Source of the DNA: Lysobacter sp. Root916
Lineage (GTDB): Bacteria; Pseudomonadota; Gammaproteobacteria; Xanthomonadales; Xanthomonadaceae
Length of the DNA: 64,000 bases
Assembly (NCBI RefSeq): GCF_001429785.1
Contig: NZ_LMJF01000001.1
Span: forward strand, 1,281,889-1,345,888
Reading direction: 5' to 3'
The position numbers and the translations under genes were made by a program. Under the pieces are notes generated by a model that was not told the DNA's origin, did no database searches, and was given only the letters and a program-made list of their open reading frames with translations. The number at the start of each line of letters is the position of its first letter. Position 1 is the stretch's first letter. Shown here piece by piece: positions 49,405 to 59,805 of this stretch.

Positions 49405-49878
49405 ATGGACGATCTGATCATCGAACTCTCGGACAGCCGCTATCAGCGCCACGGATTCGACCGCAGTAGCGGCAGCGAAACCGTCTCCCACGAGCCACCG
49501 CTCCCGCAGCAGACGCGCAGTCGGGAAATCGCCGGGCGCCTGCAGGGTTTGGCTACGGAGCATGCCGCCAATGTGGACCGTCGCGAGGTCCGGCACCAGG
49601 ACAGCCGAAAGCACTACGACGGCGGAATGGGCAACCACGTCTACGAAACGCTGGCCATCGCGTTCTCGGCCTCCGGCGGCGCGATCGCCTTTCTCAAGTT
49701 CGCTCGGGAGTTGCTGATCGAATGGATGAAGGCTTCGGCCGGAAAATCCATCCGCATCAAATTCAAGGACACCGAAGTACAAGCGCGCACCCTGGCGGAA
49801 CTGGAAGCCGCGCTGGCCCTGATCGACAAGCACACCGAAACGCAGGCGCCCGCCGAGCCGCGCGACCCGACGGGGTGA
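49405..49878 (+). CDS. Hypothetical protein, possibly EACC1-like
   Basis: A 157-residue protein. The first half is charged (MDDLIIELSDSRYQRHGFDR and so on) and the second half has a hydrophobic helix (IAFLKFARELLIEWM) followed by KSIRIKFKDTEVQARTLAEL. That end resembles the effector-associated constant component 1 (EACC1) pattern, a small adaptor found with conflict-system effectors, but I cannot confirm it and no effector is adjacent. An AGGA lies upstream of the ATG. Not clearly linked to its neighbours. Confidence 0.5.
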   Translation: MDDLIIELSDSRYQRHGFDRSSGSETVSHEPPLPQQTRSREIAGRLQGLATEHAANVDRREVRHQDSRKHYDGGMGNHVYETLAIAFSASGGAIAFLKFARELLIEWMKASAGKSIRIKFKDTEVQARTLAELEAALALIDKHTETQAPAEPRDPTG

Positions 49879-49962
49879 ATCGACGCGCGATCGAGCGCGG
49901 CACAGGCAGCGACGTCTAGAATCGGGGTGCCCGCGATCGGGCCGCAGCCAGCGATCAGTCCC

Positions 49963-51012
49963 ATGCCCCCTGCCCTGTTCTCGGACCTTGAGTTCCCGCT
50001 GATCCAGGCCCCCATGGCCGGCTCGCAGGGCAGCGCCCTGGCCGTCGCGGTCTGCGAGGCCGGCGGCCTGGGCTCGTTGCCGGCGGCCATGTTGAGCGCG
50101 CAAAGCCTGAGCGAGGAGCTCGCGGCGATCGCGGCACAGACCGACCGCCCCTACAACGTCAACTTCTTCTGCCACACCTCGCCTGCGCCCGATGCCGGCG
50201 TCGAAGCGGCCTGGCGCGAATCGCTGGCGCCTTACTACCGCGAGTTCGGGATCGACCCCGCCACGGCGGGCCCCGGCGCGGGCCGGCGCCCCTTCGATGC
50301 GGAAGCGGCGGAGCTGCTGGCGCAGTTCCGGCCGCGCGTGGTCAGTTTCCACTTCGGCCTGCCCTCGCCCGCGCTACTCGCGCAGGTGCGCGTCTGGGGC
50401 GCGAAGGTGCTGTCCTCGGCGACCACGCTGGAGGAAGGACGCTGGCTGCAGGCGCAAGGCGTGGACGCGGTGATCGCGCAGGGCCTGGAGGCCGGCGGGC
50501 ATCGCGGGCATTTTCTGGATGCCGATCTGAGCCGGCAGTCGGGCACGTTCGCGCTGTTGCCGCAGCTGGTGCGCGCGCTGCGGATACCGGTGATCGCCGC
50601 CGGCGGCATCGCCGATGCGCAGGGCGTGGCGGCGGCGATGCGCCTGGGTGCGGCCGGCGTACAGATCGGCACGGCCTACCTGCTTTGCCCGGAAGCCAGC
50701 ACCAGCGCCGTGCATCGCGCCGCCTTGAAGGGCGCGGGTGCCGAGCACACCGCGCTCACCAATCTGTTCAGCGGACGTCCCGCGCGCGGCATCGTCAATC
50801 GCTACATGCGCGAGCGCGGACCGATCAGCGAGCTGGCGCCGCCGTTTCCGCTCGCGGGTGGCGCGTTGGCGCCTGTCCGCGCGCGCGCCGAGGCGCTGGG
50901 CAGCGGCGATTTTTCGCCGTTGTGGTCGGGACAGAATCCCAGTGGGTGTCGCGAGGTGCCGGCGGGCGAATTGACGCGGGAGTTGGCGAAGGGGTTTGAG
51001 GGGCGGTACTGA
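49963..51012 (+). CDS. Nitronate monooxygenase (2-nitropropane dioxygenase family)
   Basis: A 349-residue FMN-dependent TIM-barrel enzyme that oxidises alkyl nitronates such as propionate-3-nitronate. The N-terminus SDLEFPLIQAPMAGSQG holds the FMN loop, the catalytic histidine is in GLEAGGHRGHF, and PVIAAGGIADAQGVAAAMRL and GAAGVQIGTAYLLCPE are the phosphate-binding loops. The start is the ATG beginning MPPALFSDLEF; an in-frame GTG 12 codons earlier is possible, neither has a strong ribosome-binding site. It is followed by a dispersed repeat. Confidence 0.9.
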   Translation: MPPALFSDLEFPLIQAPMAGSQGSALAVAVCEAGGLGSLPAAMLSAQSLSEELAAIAAQTDRPYNVNFFCHTSPAPDAGVEAAWRESLAPYYREFGIDPATAGPGAGRRPFDAEAAELLAQFRPRVVSFHFGLPSPALLAQVRVWGAKVLSSATTLEEGRWLQAQGVDAVIAQGLEAGGHRGHFLDADLSRQSGTFALLPQLVRALRIPVIAAGGIADAQGVAAAMRLGAAGVQIGTAYLLCPEASTSAVHRAALKGAGAEHTALTNLFSGRPARGIVNRYMRERGPISELAPPFPLAGGALAPVRARAEALGSGDFSPLWSGQNPSGCREVPAGELTRELAKGFEGRY

Positions 51013-51047
51013 AACGGGGGCGCGGGGGGGCGCTGGGGACGCTAAAA

Positions 51048-51084
51048 GCAAATCCCCCTCAATCCCCCTTTTTCAAAGGGGGAA
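51048..51084. repeat. Dispersed repeat AATCCCCCTC...CAAAGGGGGA
   Basis: A sequence of the form AAATCCCCCTCAATCCCCCT followed by TTTTCAAAGGGGGAAG. It contains the hairpin CCCCCTTT-TTC-AAAGGGGG at 51064-51082. I recall this type as a widely scattered intergenic repeat in several proteobacteria. It lies between convergent genes and can serve as a terminator for both. Confidence 0.7.
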
Positions 51085-51140
51085 GACCGGCATGCTGTTC
51101 TTGCGTGGCAGCGTGTACCGCGCGCCGCGAACGCTGGCGC

Positions 51141-54100
51141 CTATACCGGCGCCAGGCGCGCGTAGAGGTCGGCTTCGGGTTCCACGGCTGTACCGCGCCG
51201 GCGCACCAGCGCCTGGCGCGCGCGTTCGGCGTCGGCCGGCGCCAGGTCGGTTTCGATCAGCTCGACCTTGCCCGCGCTGAGGCAGGCGATCGGCACGCCG
51301 TCGCGGAACAGCACGCGCGCGCCCGGCAGGCGCGCGACGCGTTCGCCGGCGAGCACGGTGCCGGCCAGGTTGAGCGGGTCCATCGCCGAGACGCAGACCA
51401 GTTCGCCGCTGTCGGGGCGCTGGCGCAACTTGCGCAGCGCGCCGATCGCGTCGGGCAGCGCGAACTGCTCGCCGGACATGCCGCTGACGAAGCGCCCGCC
51501 GCGGATCTCGCCGCGCGCTTCCCAGCGCCGGTACACGCGCAGCAGCTCGCGCCAGGGCGGCAGCCAGTGGGCTTCGCGCTCGATCAAACGCCAGAACACC
51601 ACGCCGTAGCGATCGAGCAGGCTGCGCGCGGCGTGCTCGACGGTCTCGGCATCGATCGCGGGTACGGGCGCGTCCTCGGCCGGGCGCGGGGTGAGCGACC
51701 AGCGCCCGGCGTCCTGGATGCCGAACAGCGGCGTGCGCCGGCTGCGTCCGCCGCGCGCGCCGTCGCGCTTGGACGGCGGCACCAGCAGTGCGCGCAAGCC
51801 GGCGTAGCTGTCGCAGGTCACGCGCCCACGCGCGACCAGTTCGCCCAGGGCCTCTTCCAACTCGGTCTTGAGCAGGTGCGCGCCGCGTTCGAGTTCGTCG
51901 AAGAAGGACGCGCCGCGCACGCGCAGGCAATCGACCACACGGGTCGCGCGCGAGGACAGCGGCGCGTCGTCGCTGCGGCCGGCGGTCAGCGTGGACCACA
52001 CCGCCAGGTCGCGCCGCGGCAGCAGCACGATCGGCGTCTGTCGCACCGAGGGTGCGGTCGCACTGCCCGCCTCGACGCGGGTCGGGCGCAGGCGCGCCCA
52101 GGTCACGCGACCGGCGCCGCACAGGTCGTCCAGCCAGGCGGGGCTGTAGTCGGCGATGCGCGCGTTCAACAGCTCGCTCTCCCACACCGCCGCCGGCGCT
52201 TCGTAGCCCTGCAACTGGCTCAACACCGCTTCGACCGCGTCGCGGCCGCTCATGCGGGTAGCCGCGGACACGCGTTGCCAGTCGAATAGGAAACGCACGA
52301 AATCGCGCGGCGAGACCGGTTCGACCTCGCGCCGCAGGCGGCCCACGGTGTAACGGTGGATGCGCGCGAGCAGGTGGCGCTCGCACCATTCCTCGGCGCC
52401 GCCTTCGCTGCTCTCGCGGGTATAGCGGCCGCGCATCACATAGCCCTCGCCCTCCAGGCGCGCCAGCGCGATCTCCACCGCCAGCGCCGGTTGCCGCAGC
52501 GAGCCCGCAAGGACAGCCACGGTCGCTGGGCCCAAGCCGGTCAGGCGCGAGCGCAGCCATTCGGCCAGCACGCCGTCGGCATCCCAGGCGGTGGCGGCGT
52601 ACTCGGGCGGGACCACGACTTCAGGCGCCCAGCTCGCGTCCGGAAACAGCGCGCGCGCCTGCGGCAGGGTTTCGGTGGCGATCCACAGCGCCGCCTCGTC
52701 GCCGAGTTCGACGGCAGGCCGCAGCCGGGTCGCGCGCCCGGCCTCGGCCAGAATGCGCAAGGCATCCAGCCAGCCGTGCGTGCGCGCCTCCTCAGACTCG
52801 ACGTAAGCCAGTCCGATCAGCGCCTCGTGCATCTCGTCGGCGTTGCGTACCTCCGGCCAGGCCTCGGCGCGCACGGCGGAGATCGCCTCCGGATCCAGGC
52901 GCCCCAGATCGTCGGCGCTGTCCGGATCGGCGTAGCGGCGGCTCATCACCGCCTGGGTGCGGCGCTCTTCCAGCGGCGCATCGTCGAGGAAGGCATAGGG
53001 CCGCGCATTGATGGCCTCGGCCGCGATCGGCGACGGGCCGGTCACGTCGCGCGCGATCACCTGCACTTCGCCACGCTCCAACCGGCCCAGCAAGCGCAGC
53101 CAGCCCCGCGCGTCCATGGCTTCGTACAGACAGTCGTGCAGGGTCTGCGCGACCAGGGGATGGTCCGGCACCTCGCGTTCGCCGACCAGGTTCTCGGCGC
53201 AGGCGACCTGGTCGGGGAACACCGTGGCCAGCAGGTCCTCGCTCTTCATGCGCTGCAGCTGCGGCGCGACCTTGCGCCCGCCCACGTAGCGCGGCAGGGC
53301 CAGCGAGGTGGTCGCGTTCCAACGCCAGCGCACGCCGAACAAGGGCGCGTCGAGCAAGGCCTGGATCAATACGTCCAGCGCGCTGGCGCTGTGCAGATAG
53401 CGCGCGACTTCGATCAAAGGAAAGCTGTGGCTGGTCGACAGCGACAGCACGATCGCATCCTCGGTCGCGGCCGCCTGCAGCTCGAAATTGAACTTGCGGC
53501 AGAAACGTTTGCGCAGGGCCAGGCCCCAGGCGCGGTTGACGCGGCTGCCGTACGGCGTGTGGATCACCAGCTGGGTGCCGCCGGATTCGTCGAAGAAGCG
53601 CTCCAGCACCACGGTGTCCTGGGTCGGCACCGCGCCCAGGGCGTAGCGCGTGCGCGCCAGATAGTCGACCAGCTGGGCGGCGGCGTCCTCGCCCAGGCCG
53701 AGTTCGCGCGCGATCGCGGCCGCGACCTGCGCGTGCACCTGCGCCAGGGTCGCCGGATCGGGCTCGCCGAACGCGGCCAGTTGGGCGTCGACCAGGCCGC
53801 GCAGGCGCGATACGCCCAGCGAAAGTTCGTCGGTGCGGCCCGGCGCTTCGCCCAGCCAGAACGGAATGTTCGGCGGCGCACCCTGTGCATCCTCCACCCG
53901 CACCCGCCCCGGCTCGACGCGCAGGATGCGGTAGCTGGCGTTGCCGAGCTGGAACACGTCGCCGGCCAGGCTTTCGATCGCGAAGTCTTCATTGACGTTG
54001 CCGATCGTGGTCGCCTGCGGCTCCAGCACCACGGCGTAATCGCCGGTGTCGGGGATGGTGCCGCCGGAAGTGACCGCGGTCAGGGCGCCGCCGCGACGCG

Positions 54101-55553
54101 CGCGCAGACGCCGGTGCACGGCATCGCGGTGGACGTAGCCGGCGCGCGCGCCGCGACGGGTGGTGAAGCCCTCGGCGAGCATGCGCACCACCGCGTCGAA
54201 GTCCGGGCGCGCCAGGCCCGCGTACGGCCAGGCCTGGGTCAGGCGCGCGTACAGCGCGTCCTCGTCCCATTCGCGCGAAGCGACTTCGGCGACGATCTGC
54301 TGCGCGAGCACGTCCAGCGGCGCGACCGGGATTTCCAGCGCGTCCAGCTCGCCGCGGCGCACGCAGTCCAGCAGCGCCGCGCACTCGACCAGATCGTCGC
54401 GCGACTGCGGGAACAAGCGCCCCTTGGGTACGCCGCCGACGTGGTGGCCGGCGCGGCCGACGCGCTGCAGGAAGGCCGCGATCGCGCGCGGCGAGCCGAG
54501 CTGGCAGACCAGGTCGACATCGCCGATGTCGATGCCCAGCTCCAGCGATGCGGTCGCGACCAACACGCGCAGCTCGCCGCGCTTGAGGCGTTGCTCGGCG
54601 TCCAGGCGCAACTCGCGCGACAGGCTGCCGTGGTGGGCGGCCACCGCGTCCTTGCCCAGGCGTTCGCCGAGATGGCGCGCGGCGCGTTCGGCCATGCGCC
54701 GGGTGTTGACGAATACCAGGGTGGTGCGATGCTCGGCGACCAGCTCGGCCAGGCGCAGATAGACCTGGTCCCATTGTTCGTGCGACATCACCGCGCTCAG
54801 CGGCGACGGCGGCAGTTCCAGGGCCAGATCGCGCTGCTTTGCGTAGCCGATATCGACGATCTCGCAGTCCGGGCGGCCGTCGGCATCGACCGCCGCTTTG
54901 CCGACCAGGAAGCGCGCGACCTCCTCGATCGGCTTCTGCGTCGCCGACAGGCCGATGCGCGCGATCGGGTGTTCGCACAGCGCTTGCAGGCGCTCCAGCG
55001 TCAGCGCCAGATGGCTGCCGCGCTTGCTCGCGGCGACGGCGTGGATTTCGTCGACGATCACCGTGCGCACGGTCGAGAGCATCGCGCGTCCGGATTCCGA
55101 GCCCATCAGCACGTACAGCGATTCGGGCGTGGTCACCAGCAGATGCGGCGGTTGCTTGCGCATGCGCGTGCGCTCGCTGGCGGTGGTGTCGCCGGTGCGC
55201 ACCGCGCTGCGGATGCCGGGATCGGCACGGCCCATGCGTGCGAGCTGTTCGCGGATGCCGGCCAGCGGCGCGTCGAGGTTCAGATGGATGTCGTTGGACA
55301 GCGCTTTCAGCGGGGAGACGTAGACCACCGTGGTCTCGTCGGGCAGGCCGCCCTGCGCCTCGGCCTGGCGGACCAGGGCGTCGATCGCGGCCAGGAAGGC
55401 GGTCAGGGTCTTGCCCGAGCCGGTCGGCGCCGCCACCAGGGTATGCCGCCCGGCACGGATCGACGGCCACGCCAGGACCTGGGCCTGGGTCGGCGCCGGG
55501 AAGGTCGCCGCGAACCAGGCGGCGACGGCGGGATGGAAGGCGGACAGTGGCAT
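51141..55553 (-). CDS. lhr: Lhr-family ATP-dependent DNA helicase
   Basis: A 1,470-residue superfamily 2 helicase (large helicase-related). Walker A is APTGSGKT at 42-49 and the DEIH box at 168-171 ([15 protein letters not shown]); the helicase C domain contains [16 protein letters not shown] and [13 protein letters not shown] [12 protein letters not shown]. The remaining 900 residues are the Lhr core and C-terminal extensions. Long Lhr proteins act in repair of cross-linked or damaged DNA in other bacteria. A role here is inferred from family only. The gene is single, convergent with the nitronate monooxygenase gene. Confidence 0.9.
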   Translation of the reverse strand: MPLSAFHPAVAAWFAATFPAPTQAQVLAWPSIRAGRHTLVAAPTGSGKTLTAFLAAIDALVRQAEAQGGLPDETTVVYVSPLKALSNDIHLNLDAPLAGIREQLARMGRADPGIRSAVRTGDTTASERTRMRKQPPHLLVTTPESLYVLMGSESGRAMLSTVRTVIVDEIHAVAASKRGSHLALTLERLQALCEHPIARIGLSATQKPIEEVARFLVGKAAVDADGRPDCEIVDIGYAKQRDLALELPPSPLSAVMSHEQWDQVYLRLAELVAEHRTTLVFVNTRRMAERAARHLGERLGKDAVAAHHGSLSRELRLDAEQRLKRGELRVLVATASLELGIDIGDVDLVCQLGSPRAIAAFLQRVGRAGHHVGGVPKGRLFPQSRDDLVECAALLDCVRRGELDALEIPVAPLDVLAQQIVAEVASREWDEDALYARLTQAWPYAGLARPDFDAVVRMLAEGFTTRRGARAGYVHRDAVHRRLRARRGGALTAVTSGGTIPDTGDYAVVLEPQATTIGNVNEDFAIESLAGDVFQLGNASYRILRVEPGRVRVEDAQGAPPNIPFWLGEAPGRTDELSLGVSRLRGLVDAQLAAFGEPDPATLAQVHAQVAAAIARELGLGEDAAAQLVDYLARTRYALGAVPTQDTVVLERFFDESGGTQLVIHTPYGSRVNRAWGLALRKRFCRKFNFELQAAATEDAIVLSLSTSHSFPLIEVARYLHSASALDVLIQALLDAPLFGVRWRWNATTSLALPRYVGGRKVAPQLQRMKSEDLLATVFPDQVACAENLVGEREVPDHPLVAQTLHDCLYEAMDARGWLRLLGRLERGEVQVIARDVTGPSPIAAEAINARPYAFLDDAPLEERRTQAVMSRRYADPDSADDLGRLDPEAISAVRAEAWPEVRNADEMHEALIGLAYVESEEARTHGWLDALRILAEAGRATRLRPAVELGDEAALWIATETLPQARALFPDASWAPEVVVPPEYAATAWDADGVLAEWLRSRLTGLGPATVAVLAGSLRQPALAVEIALARLEGEGYVMRGRYTRESSEGGAEEWCERHLLARIHRYTVGRLRREVEPVSPRDFVRFLFDWQRVSAATRMSGRDAVEAVLSQLQGYEAPAAVWESELLNARIADYSPAWLDDLCGAGRVTWARLRPTRVEAGSATAPSVRQTPIVLLPRRDLAVWSTLTAGRSDDAPLSSRATRVVDCLRVRGASFFDELERGAHLLKTELEEALGELVARGRVTCDSYAGLRALLVPPSKRDGARGGRSRRTPLFGIQDAGRWSLTPRPAEDAPVPAIDAETVEHAARSLLDRYGVVFWRLIEREAHWLPPWRELLRVYRRWEARGEIRGGRFVSGMSGEQFALPDAIGALRKLRQRPDSGELVCVSAMDPLNLAGTVLAGERVARLPGARVLFRDGVPIACLSAGKVELIETDLAPADAERARQALVRRRGTAVEPEADLYARLAPV

Positions 55554-55757
55554 GGCGCGCGGGCGCGATCGCTGCGGCGAAGTTCCGGTGGGGGCCGCAC
55601 CCGGTATGGGGGCGGTCGGGCGCTTAGGGAATGGTAGCGCTGCCGCGACGGCCCCGGGCCGGGCCGGCCGCTGGCCGTCGTTCAGCCTACCCGCGACCTC
55701 GCGATCGCAAGGCCAGCCTGCCGCGGTCGCGTCTCAACCGCTGCGACGCTGCGACGC

Positions 55758-56180
55758 TCATCGCGGCGGCGCGGAGACCTCGCGCACGACCTCGGCGATG
55801 GCCCGGCTCTGGCCGGCCAGGGCGATATCGGCCAGCGACACGATGCCGGCCAGGCGCCCGTCGGCATCGACCACCGGCACGCGTCGGATGCGGGCGCGTT
55901 CCATCAGCTCCACGCAGTCGCGCAGGTCGGCATCCACTCCGACGCATAGTGCCGGCATCGTCATCGCATCGCCGGCGGTCGCGTTGCCGTCGCGGCCGAC
56001 CGCGACCACGCGTACCGCGATATCGCGATCGGTGACCACGCCCAGCGGCACGCCGCGTGCGTCCAGCACGGGAATCTCGCCGCAGTCGTGGTCGGCCATC
56101 ATGCGGGCGACCTCGCGCAGCGGTGTGGTGACGTCGCAGGCGGCCGGGTTGGGTGTCATGAAAGCGCTCACGTTCGCCAT
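55758..56180 (-). CDS. CBS-domain pair protein
   Basis: A 140-residue protein made of two CBS domains (ANVSAFMTPNPAACDVTTPL, then CGEIPVLDARGVPLGVVTDRD, and a second repeat IRRVPVVDADGRLAGIVSLADI). Such stand-alone Bateman modules bind adenosyl nucleotides or other ligands and report energy state. A strong AAGGAG precedes the start MANVSAF; a frame further upstream is not used. It lies among small stress-type genes. Confidence 0.85.
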   Translation of the reverse strand: MANVSAFMTPNPAACDVTTPLREVARMMADHDCGEIPVLDARGVPLGVVTDRDIAVRVVAVGRDGNATAGDAMTMPALCVGVDADLRDCVELMERARIRRVPVVDADGRLAGIVSLADIALAGQSRAIAEVVREVSAPPR

Positions 56181-56387
56181 AGCGGTCTCCTTGGAGTGTC
56201 GGATGGAAGGTCTATTGTTCGTCGGCACCGTCGTGTGATCGCGGCGTGAAACGCAAGTCGGCGCGAACAGCGGCCACGCAATTGCGCGCGCGGCGCCACG
56301 CCGCAGCCGCGCCGGCCGTTGTATCCTCGGCCCGGTATGCGTCCTTGACGCGATACGCCCCGCGATGCGACATCAACGGAGAACGCC

Positions 56388-56567
56388 ATGACGACCAAGT
56401 TGGACAAGCCGCTGCGACGCGAACTGGAAATCGGCGACAAGCTCTACACCCTCACGATCGACGGCCACGGTTTGAAGCTCACCGAGAAAGGACATCGCAA
56501 GGGTGTCGAGTTGAGCTGGAACGAAGTGGTCGGCGGCGACGACGCGGCTACGCCGCCCGGCGCCTGA
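56388..56567 (+). CDS. Small conserved-type protein (59 aa)
   Basis: A 59-residue protein starting MTTKLDKPLRRELEIGDKLY and continuing ...LTIDGHGLKLTEKGHRKGVE. The alternation of strands suggests a small beta domain. I recall similar short proteins with the pattern RREL...Y.LT...GLKLT.KG.RKG.EL in xanthomonads, of unknown function. ACGGAGA is upstream. It lies between two genes read in the opposite direction. Confidence 0.65.
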   Translation: MTTKLDKPLRRELEIGDKLYTLTIDGHGLKLTEKGHRKGVELSWNEVVGGDDAATPPGA

Positions 56568-56644
56568 CCGCTGCGGCCGCGACGGCGGAGACGCCGTCGC
56601 GGCCCGATCTACTGCGGCATCGGTGCCGGCATAGACCGTCTCTG

Positions 56645-56995
56645 TCAGTGGCCGCCGTGCTTGGCGGCCATCAAGCCCTTGGTGTCCACGCTGCGTACGC
56701 CCTGCACGGACTTGGCTACGGCCATCGCTTTGTCGACCTGGGCCTGACTGTCCACCTTGCCCGACAGCGTGACCACGCCGTTGACGGTGTCGACATCGAT
56801 CTTTAGGCCGGACACATCCTTGGCGGCGAGTAGTTCGGTCTTGACCTTGGTGGTGATCCAGGTGTCGCTGACCGGCTGATTCGATTCGCCGGTCTGCGGC
56901 GTCGGCGTTGGTTCCTGGGCGAAGGCGACGACAGGCAGGCCGGCCAGCAGGACCACGGCGAGCGCGGAAGCGAGGCGATGGGAGATGAGGTTCAT
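56645..56995 (-). CDS. Secreted BON-domain protein
   Basis: A 116-residue periplasmic protein: signal peptide to about residue 26 (AFA-Q), a Pro/Thr-rich linker and one BON domain (residues 44-110, DTWITTKVKTELLAAKDVSG, then VDTVNGVVTLSGKVDSQAQV). It resembles a half OsmY, the osmotically inducible periplasmic protein. BON domains associate with phospholipid or envelope partners. AGGAG precedes the start. The C-terminus KHGGH is histidine-rich. Confidence 0.87.
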   Translation of the reverse strand: MNLISHRLASALAVVLLAGLPVVAFAQEPTPTPQTGESNQPVSDTWITTKVKTELLAAKDVSGLKIDVDTVNGVVTLSGKVDSQAQVDKAMAVAKSVQGVRSVDTKGLMAAKHGGH

Positions 56996-57134
56996 ATGCG
57001 TACTCCTAAGGGGTGTAGCGGCGAAGCGGCCACGCCGTCGCGATGCGCGGCGTAGCCTGGGGCGCGCGGTTGCGCGCGAGTGACGATGGGGAGGCGGCGC
57101 GCAACGGTTGCGCACGCAGGGCTGGGCGCGGCAT

Positions 57135-57317
57135 TCAATGGTGACGCGCGCGCCCTGAGCCGGATTTTTTGCCGCCGCCGTCGAGCTTGTTGACGGTGGC
57201 CCAGGCGCGCTGTTCGGCGGTCTTCTCGGGCAAGCCCTCCTGCCGGTAGCCCTGTTCGATATGGCGGGCCTGGCGCTTTTGTTTGTCGGTATAGGTGGAT
57301 TTGTCTCCACGAGGCAT
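57135..57317 (-). CDS. Small stress-type protein (KGG/Ku-like family, 60 aa)
   Basis: A 60-residue basic protein, MPRGDKSTYTDKQKRQARHI and then EQRAWATVNKLDGGGKKSGS. It belongs to a widespread family of tiny proteins of the form PRGDKSxYTxKQKRxAxHIE...AWATVNK, often mis-annotated as plasmid stabilisation proteins and found near stress genes. Function unknown. It has a GGAG site, and a palindrome containing GAACCGTTC lies about 16 bases upstream. Confidence 0.8.
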   Translation of the reverse strand: MPRGDKSTYTDKQKRQARHIEQGYRQEGLPEKTAEQRAWATVNKLDGGGKKSGSGRARHH

Positions 57318-57332
57318 GGATGCATCTCCGGT

Positions 57333-57347
57333 CGGAACCGTTCCGAC
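57333..57347. promoter_or_regulatory. Palindrome TCGGAACCGTTCCGA
   Basis: A 7-1-7 perfect inverted repeat about 16 bases upstream of the 60-residue protein gene. Its core GAACCGTTC is shared with the palindromes upstream of the ferritin-like and catalase genes. Confidence 0.45.
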
Positions 57348-57563
57348 GCATGGCCGAGGCTAGGCCGCAGGGAGTAAACGCAAGGGCAGTATTTCGTTAG
57401 CCTGCGGTCGAGGTATGGCCTGCGCTCATGTAAGTGAATCGCGTGGAGAGCGTTCCCCGCAGCGCCACGGCCGTGCCGTCGCGCTCACTCCGCGACGACG
57501 GCCGATGGAGTGTGCTGTGCCCGTCGCTTCCCAACGAGCCCCTCGCATGCCCAGGCGCCGCGC

Positions 57564-58775
57564 ATGGATCTGAAGAGCGGTTATCCCTACTGGGCCGTGC
57601 GCAACGGCCTGATGCATGCGTTCCCGGCCCTGGACGCCGATGCGCGCTGCGACGTCGCGGTGATCGGCGGTGGCATCAGCGGCGCCCTGATCGCCGACGA
57701 ATTGAGCCGTCACGGCCACGACGTGATCGTGATCGAGCAACGCGACATCGGCTGGGGCAGCACCGCGGCGAGCACGGCGCTGCTGCAGTACGAGATCGAC
57801 ACTCACATGATCGACTTGGCCCAGCGCTACGGCGAGGACGCCGCCGCCCTCGCCTACCTGGCCTGCGGCGAGGCCGTGGACACTCTGCGCGAACGCGTGC
57901 GCGGCCTGGGCGGCGTCGACTTCGCGCGCAACGACAGCGTCTACTGCGCCAGCAAGCAACGGCATGTGTATGCGCTCAAGCACGAACTGGCGCTGCGGCG
58001 TCGGCACGGTTTCGACGTGCGCTGGCTCAATGCGGCCGACCTGCACGAGCGCTACGGTCTGCATGCGCCGGGCGCGATCCTGAGCCGCTTGGGCGCGCGC
58101 GTGGATCCGTATCGGCTGACCTATCGGCTGTTGATGCGCCTGGCGCGACAGGGCGTGCGCGTGCACGACCGCAGCGAGATCGCGGCGCTCGAACCCGGCG
58201 CGCGCTCGGTGCTGCTGCGCACCCCGCAAGGGCATACGATCCGGGCGGCGCAGGTGGTGCTGGCGCTGGGTTACGCGGGACAGCGCTGGCTGCGCCAGCG
58301 GGTGGCGCGCAACCGCAGCAGCTACGCCTTCGTCACCGACCCGATGGCGGCGGATGCGACCCGCGGCCTGGAGCGCACCCTGATCTGGGAGTCCGCGCGC
58401 CCCTACCTCTATCTGCGCGGCACCGGCGACGGCCGCGTCATGGTCGGCGGCGAGGACGATGCGGTCGACATCCCGGCGCGGCGCGACGCGCGCCTGGATA
58501 AAAAAGCCCGGCGCCTGGTGCGGGCGGTGGCGCAGCGTTTCCCTGGCCTGGAACTCACGCCGGCCTTCGCCTGGGCCGGGACCTTCGCCGAAACCGACGA
58601 CGGCCTGCCCTACTTCGGCCCGCACGAGCAGTACGGGCCACGGGTGCATTTCGCGATGGCCTACGGCGGCAACGGCATCACCTATGCGCAGATCGGCGCG
58701 GGGCTGCTGCGGGCGCTGATCGAACGCAAGGCGCATCCACTGGCGCGGCTGTTTTCGTTTCAGCGCAGCCAATGA
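57564..58775 (+). CDS. FAD-dependent oxidoreductase (DAO family)
   Basis: A 403-residue flavoprotein of the D-amino-acid-oxidase/glycine-oxidase superfamily. The FAD Rossmann motif is in CDVAVIGGGISGALIADELS (about residues 28-48), and the C-terminal FAD contact in YFGPHEQYGPRVHFAMAYGG. The N-terminus (MDLKSGYPYWAVRNG) matches xanthomonad proteins of this group. The substrate is not known; it may be an amine or sugar acid. The start is the ATG at the family's N-terminus; no ribosome-binding site is strong. Not linked to a pathway here. Confidence 0.88.
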   Translation: MDLKSGYPYWAVRNGLMHAFPALDADARCDVAVIGGGISGALIADELSRHGHDVIVIEQRDIGWGSTAASTALLQYEIDTHMIDLAQRYGEDAAALAYLACGEAVDTLRERVRGLGGVDFARNDSVYCASKQRHVYALKHELALRRRHGFDVRWLNAADLHERYGLHAPGAILSRLGARVDPYRLTYRLLMRLARQGVRVHDRSEIAALEPGARSVLLRTPQGHTIRAAQVVLALGYAGQRWLRQRVARNRSSYAFVTDPMAADATRGLERTLIWESARPYLYLRGTGDGRVMVGGEDDAVDIPARRDARLDKKARRLVRAVAQRFPGLELTPAFAWAGTFAETDDGLPYFGPHEQYGPRVHFAMAYGGNGITYAQIGAGLLRALIERKAHPLARLFSFQRSQ

Positions 58776-59085
58776 GCGGCGCTTGCATCGCAAAGCGGCG
58801 ATACGCGTCTCGCGGTGGCCGCGGCGCAAGCCGCGAGCCGAAACCGGGCACGCTGCGCAAGGGCGCCCCGGTCGCTTGATCCAAACGACCGCACTGCCTT
58901 GCCGGGGCGTCGCAGGGTTCGTCGCGGGTGCAGGGGCGCGGTCGCGGCTTGCGCCGCTCCTACCGCCGGCATGCCGCTGCGGTGGGCTCGGCGCAATGCG
59001 AACGGTCCGCTCGCGCGGCCCGTTCGGCGGAACGTTGGGGATCCGGACTCGACGCGCGCGACGCCGAACTCCGAATCGATACGCC
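58776..59085. other. Intergenic region with one REP-like element
   Basis: A 310-base gap between convergent genes. It has one clear REP-like palindrome (58940-58963) and a degenerate one near 58821. No gene or terminator with a U tract is seen. Confidence 0.4.
58940..58963. repeat. REP-like palindrome
   Basis: GGTCGCGGCTTGCGCCGCTCC followed by TACC, the reverse-orientation form of the GGAGCGGCGCAAGCCGCGACC repeat found elsewhere in the window. Confidence 0.75.
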
Positions 59086-59805
59086 TCAGGAGCGCAGCGG
59101 CACCAGGGTGATCTCGACGCGGCGGTTCTGGGCGCGGCCTTCCTCTGTGTCGTTGCTGGCGATCGGACGGGTCTTGCCGGCGCCGGTGAGGATGAAGCGG
59201 TCGCGGACCAGGCCGCGCGACATCAGGTAGTTGCCGACCGAAGCCGCACGCTGCTCGGACAGGCGCTGATTGACCGCGTCGGTGCCGATGCTGTCGGTGT
59301 GGCCGGCGACCTCGACGATGGTCTGGTTGTACTCCTGCAGGGTCGAGGCGACGTTGTCCAGCACCGGATAGAACTGCGATTCGAGCGAAGCGCTGTTGAA
59401 GGCGAAGGTGATGTTGCTGGGCATGTTGAGGGTGATGTTGTCGCCCTGGCGCACCACGTCGACGCCGGTACCGGCCATGCGCTCACGCAGCGCGCGCTCC
59501 TGACGGTCCTGGTAGTTGCCGATCGCGCCGCCGGCCAGGCCGCCGACGCCAGCGCCGATCAGGGCGCGCTGGCGGCGCTCGGTGGCGTCGTCGCCGCTGA
59601 GCAGGCCCGCGGCGACGCCGGCCAGCGCGCCGATCAGGGCGCCCTTCTGGGTGCGGCTCATGCCTTGGCGTTCTTGCGGGTATTGGCCTTGCGGGTACTG
59701 GCCCTGCGGCTGACCGCCGTAGTATCCGCCGCCGCCCGTGGCGCAGCCGGCGAGCAAAGCGGTCATCGCGGCGGCGGCCATCGCAATCTTGATCTGGGTT
59801 TTCAT
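59086..59805 (-). CDS. OmpA-family outer membrane lipoprotein
   Basis: A 239-residue lipoprotein with lipobox LLAGC and lipidated Cys21, then a Gly/Gln/Tyr-rich linker with a QGQYPQGQYPQ repeat, a glycine-zipper segment (about 55-115, KGALIGALAGVAAGLL) and an OmpA-like peptidoglycan-binding domain (NITFAFNSASLESQFYPVL, EVAGHTDSIGTDAVNQRLSE, GAGKTRPIASNDTEEGR). This is the YiaD/Pal-like type that anchors the outer membrane to the cell wall. The start is the ATG giving the lipoprotein signal; a longer upstream frame has no signal. Confidence 0.93.
   Translation of the reverse strand: MKTQIKIAMAAAAMTALLAGCATGGGGYYGGQPQGQYPQGQYPQERQGMSRTQKGALIGALAGVAAGLLSGDDATERRQRALIGAGVGGLAGGAIGNYQDRQERALRERMAGTGVDVVRQGDNITLNMPSNITFAFNSASLESQFYPVLDNVASTLQEYNQTIVEVAGHTDSIGTDAVNQRLSEQRAASVGNYLMSRGLVRDRFILTGAGKTRPIASNDTEEGRAQNRRVEITLVPLRS

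Noticed and set aside
52356..55637. A 1,093-codon open frame on the plus strand opposite lhr
   Set aside because: Antisense shadow of the helicase gene; composition is typical of reverse frames and there are no domains.
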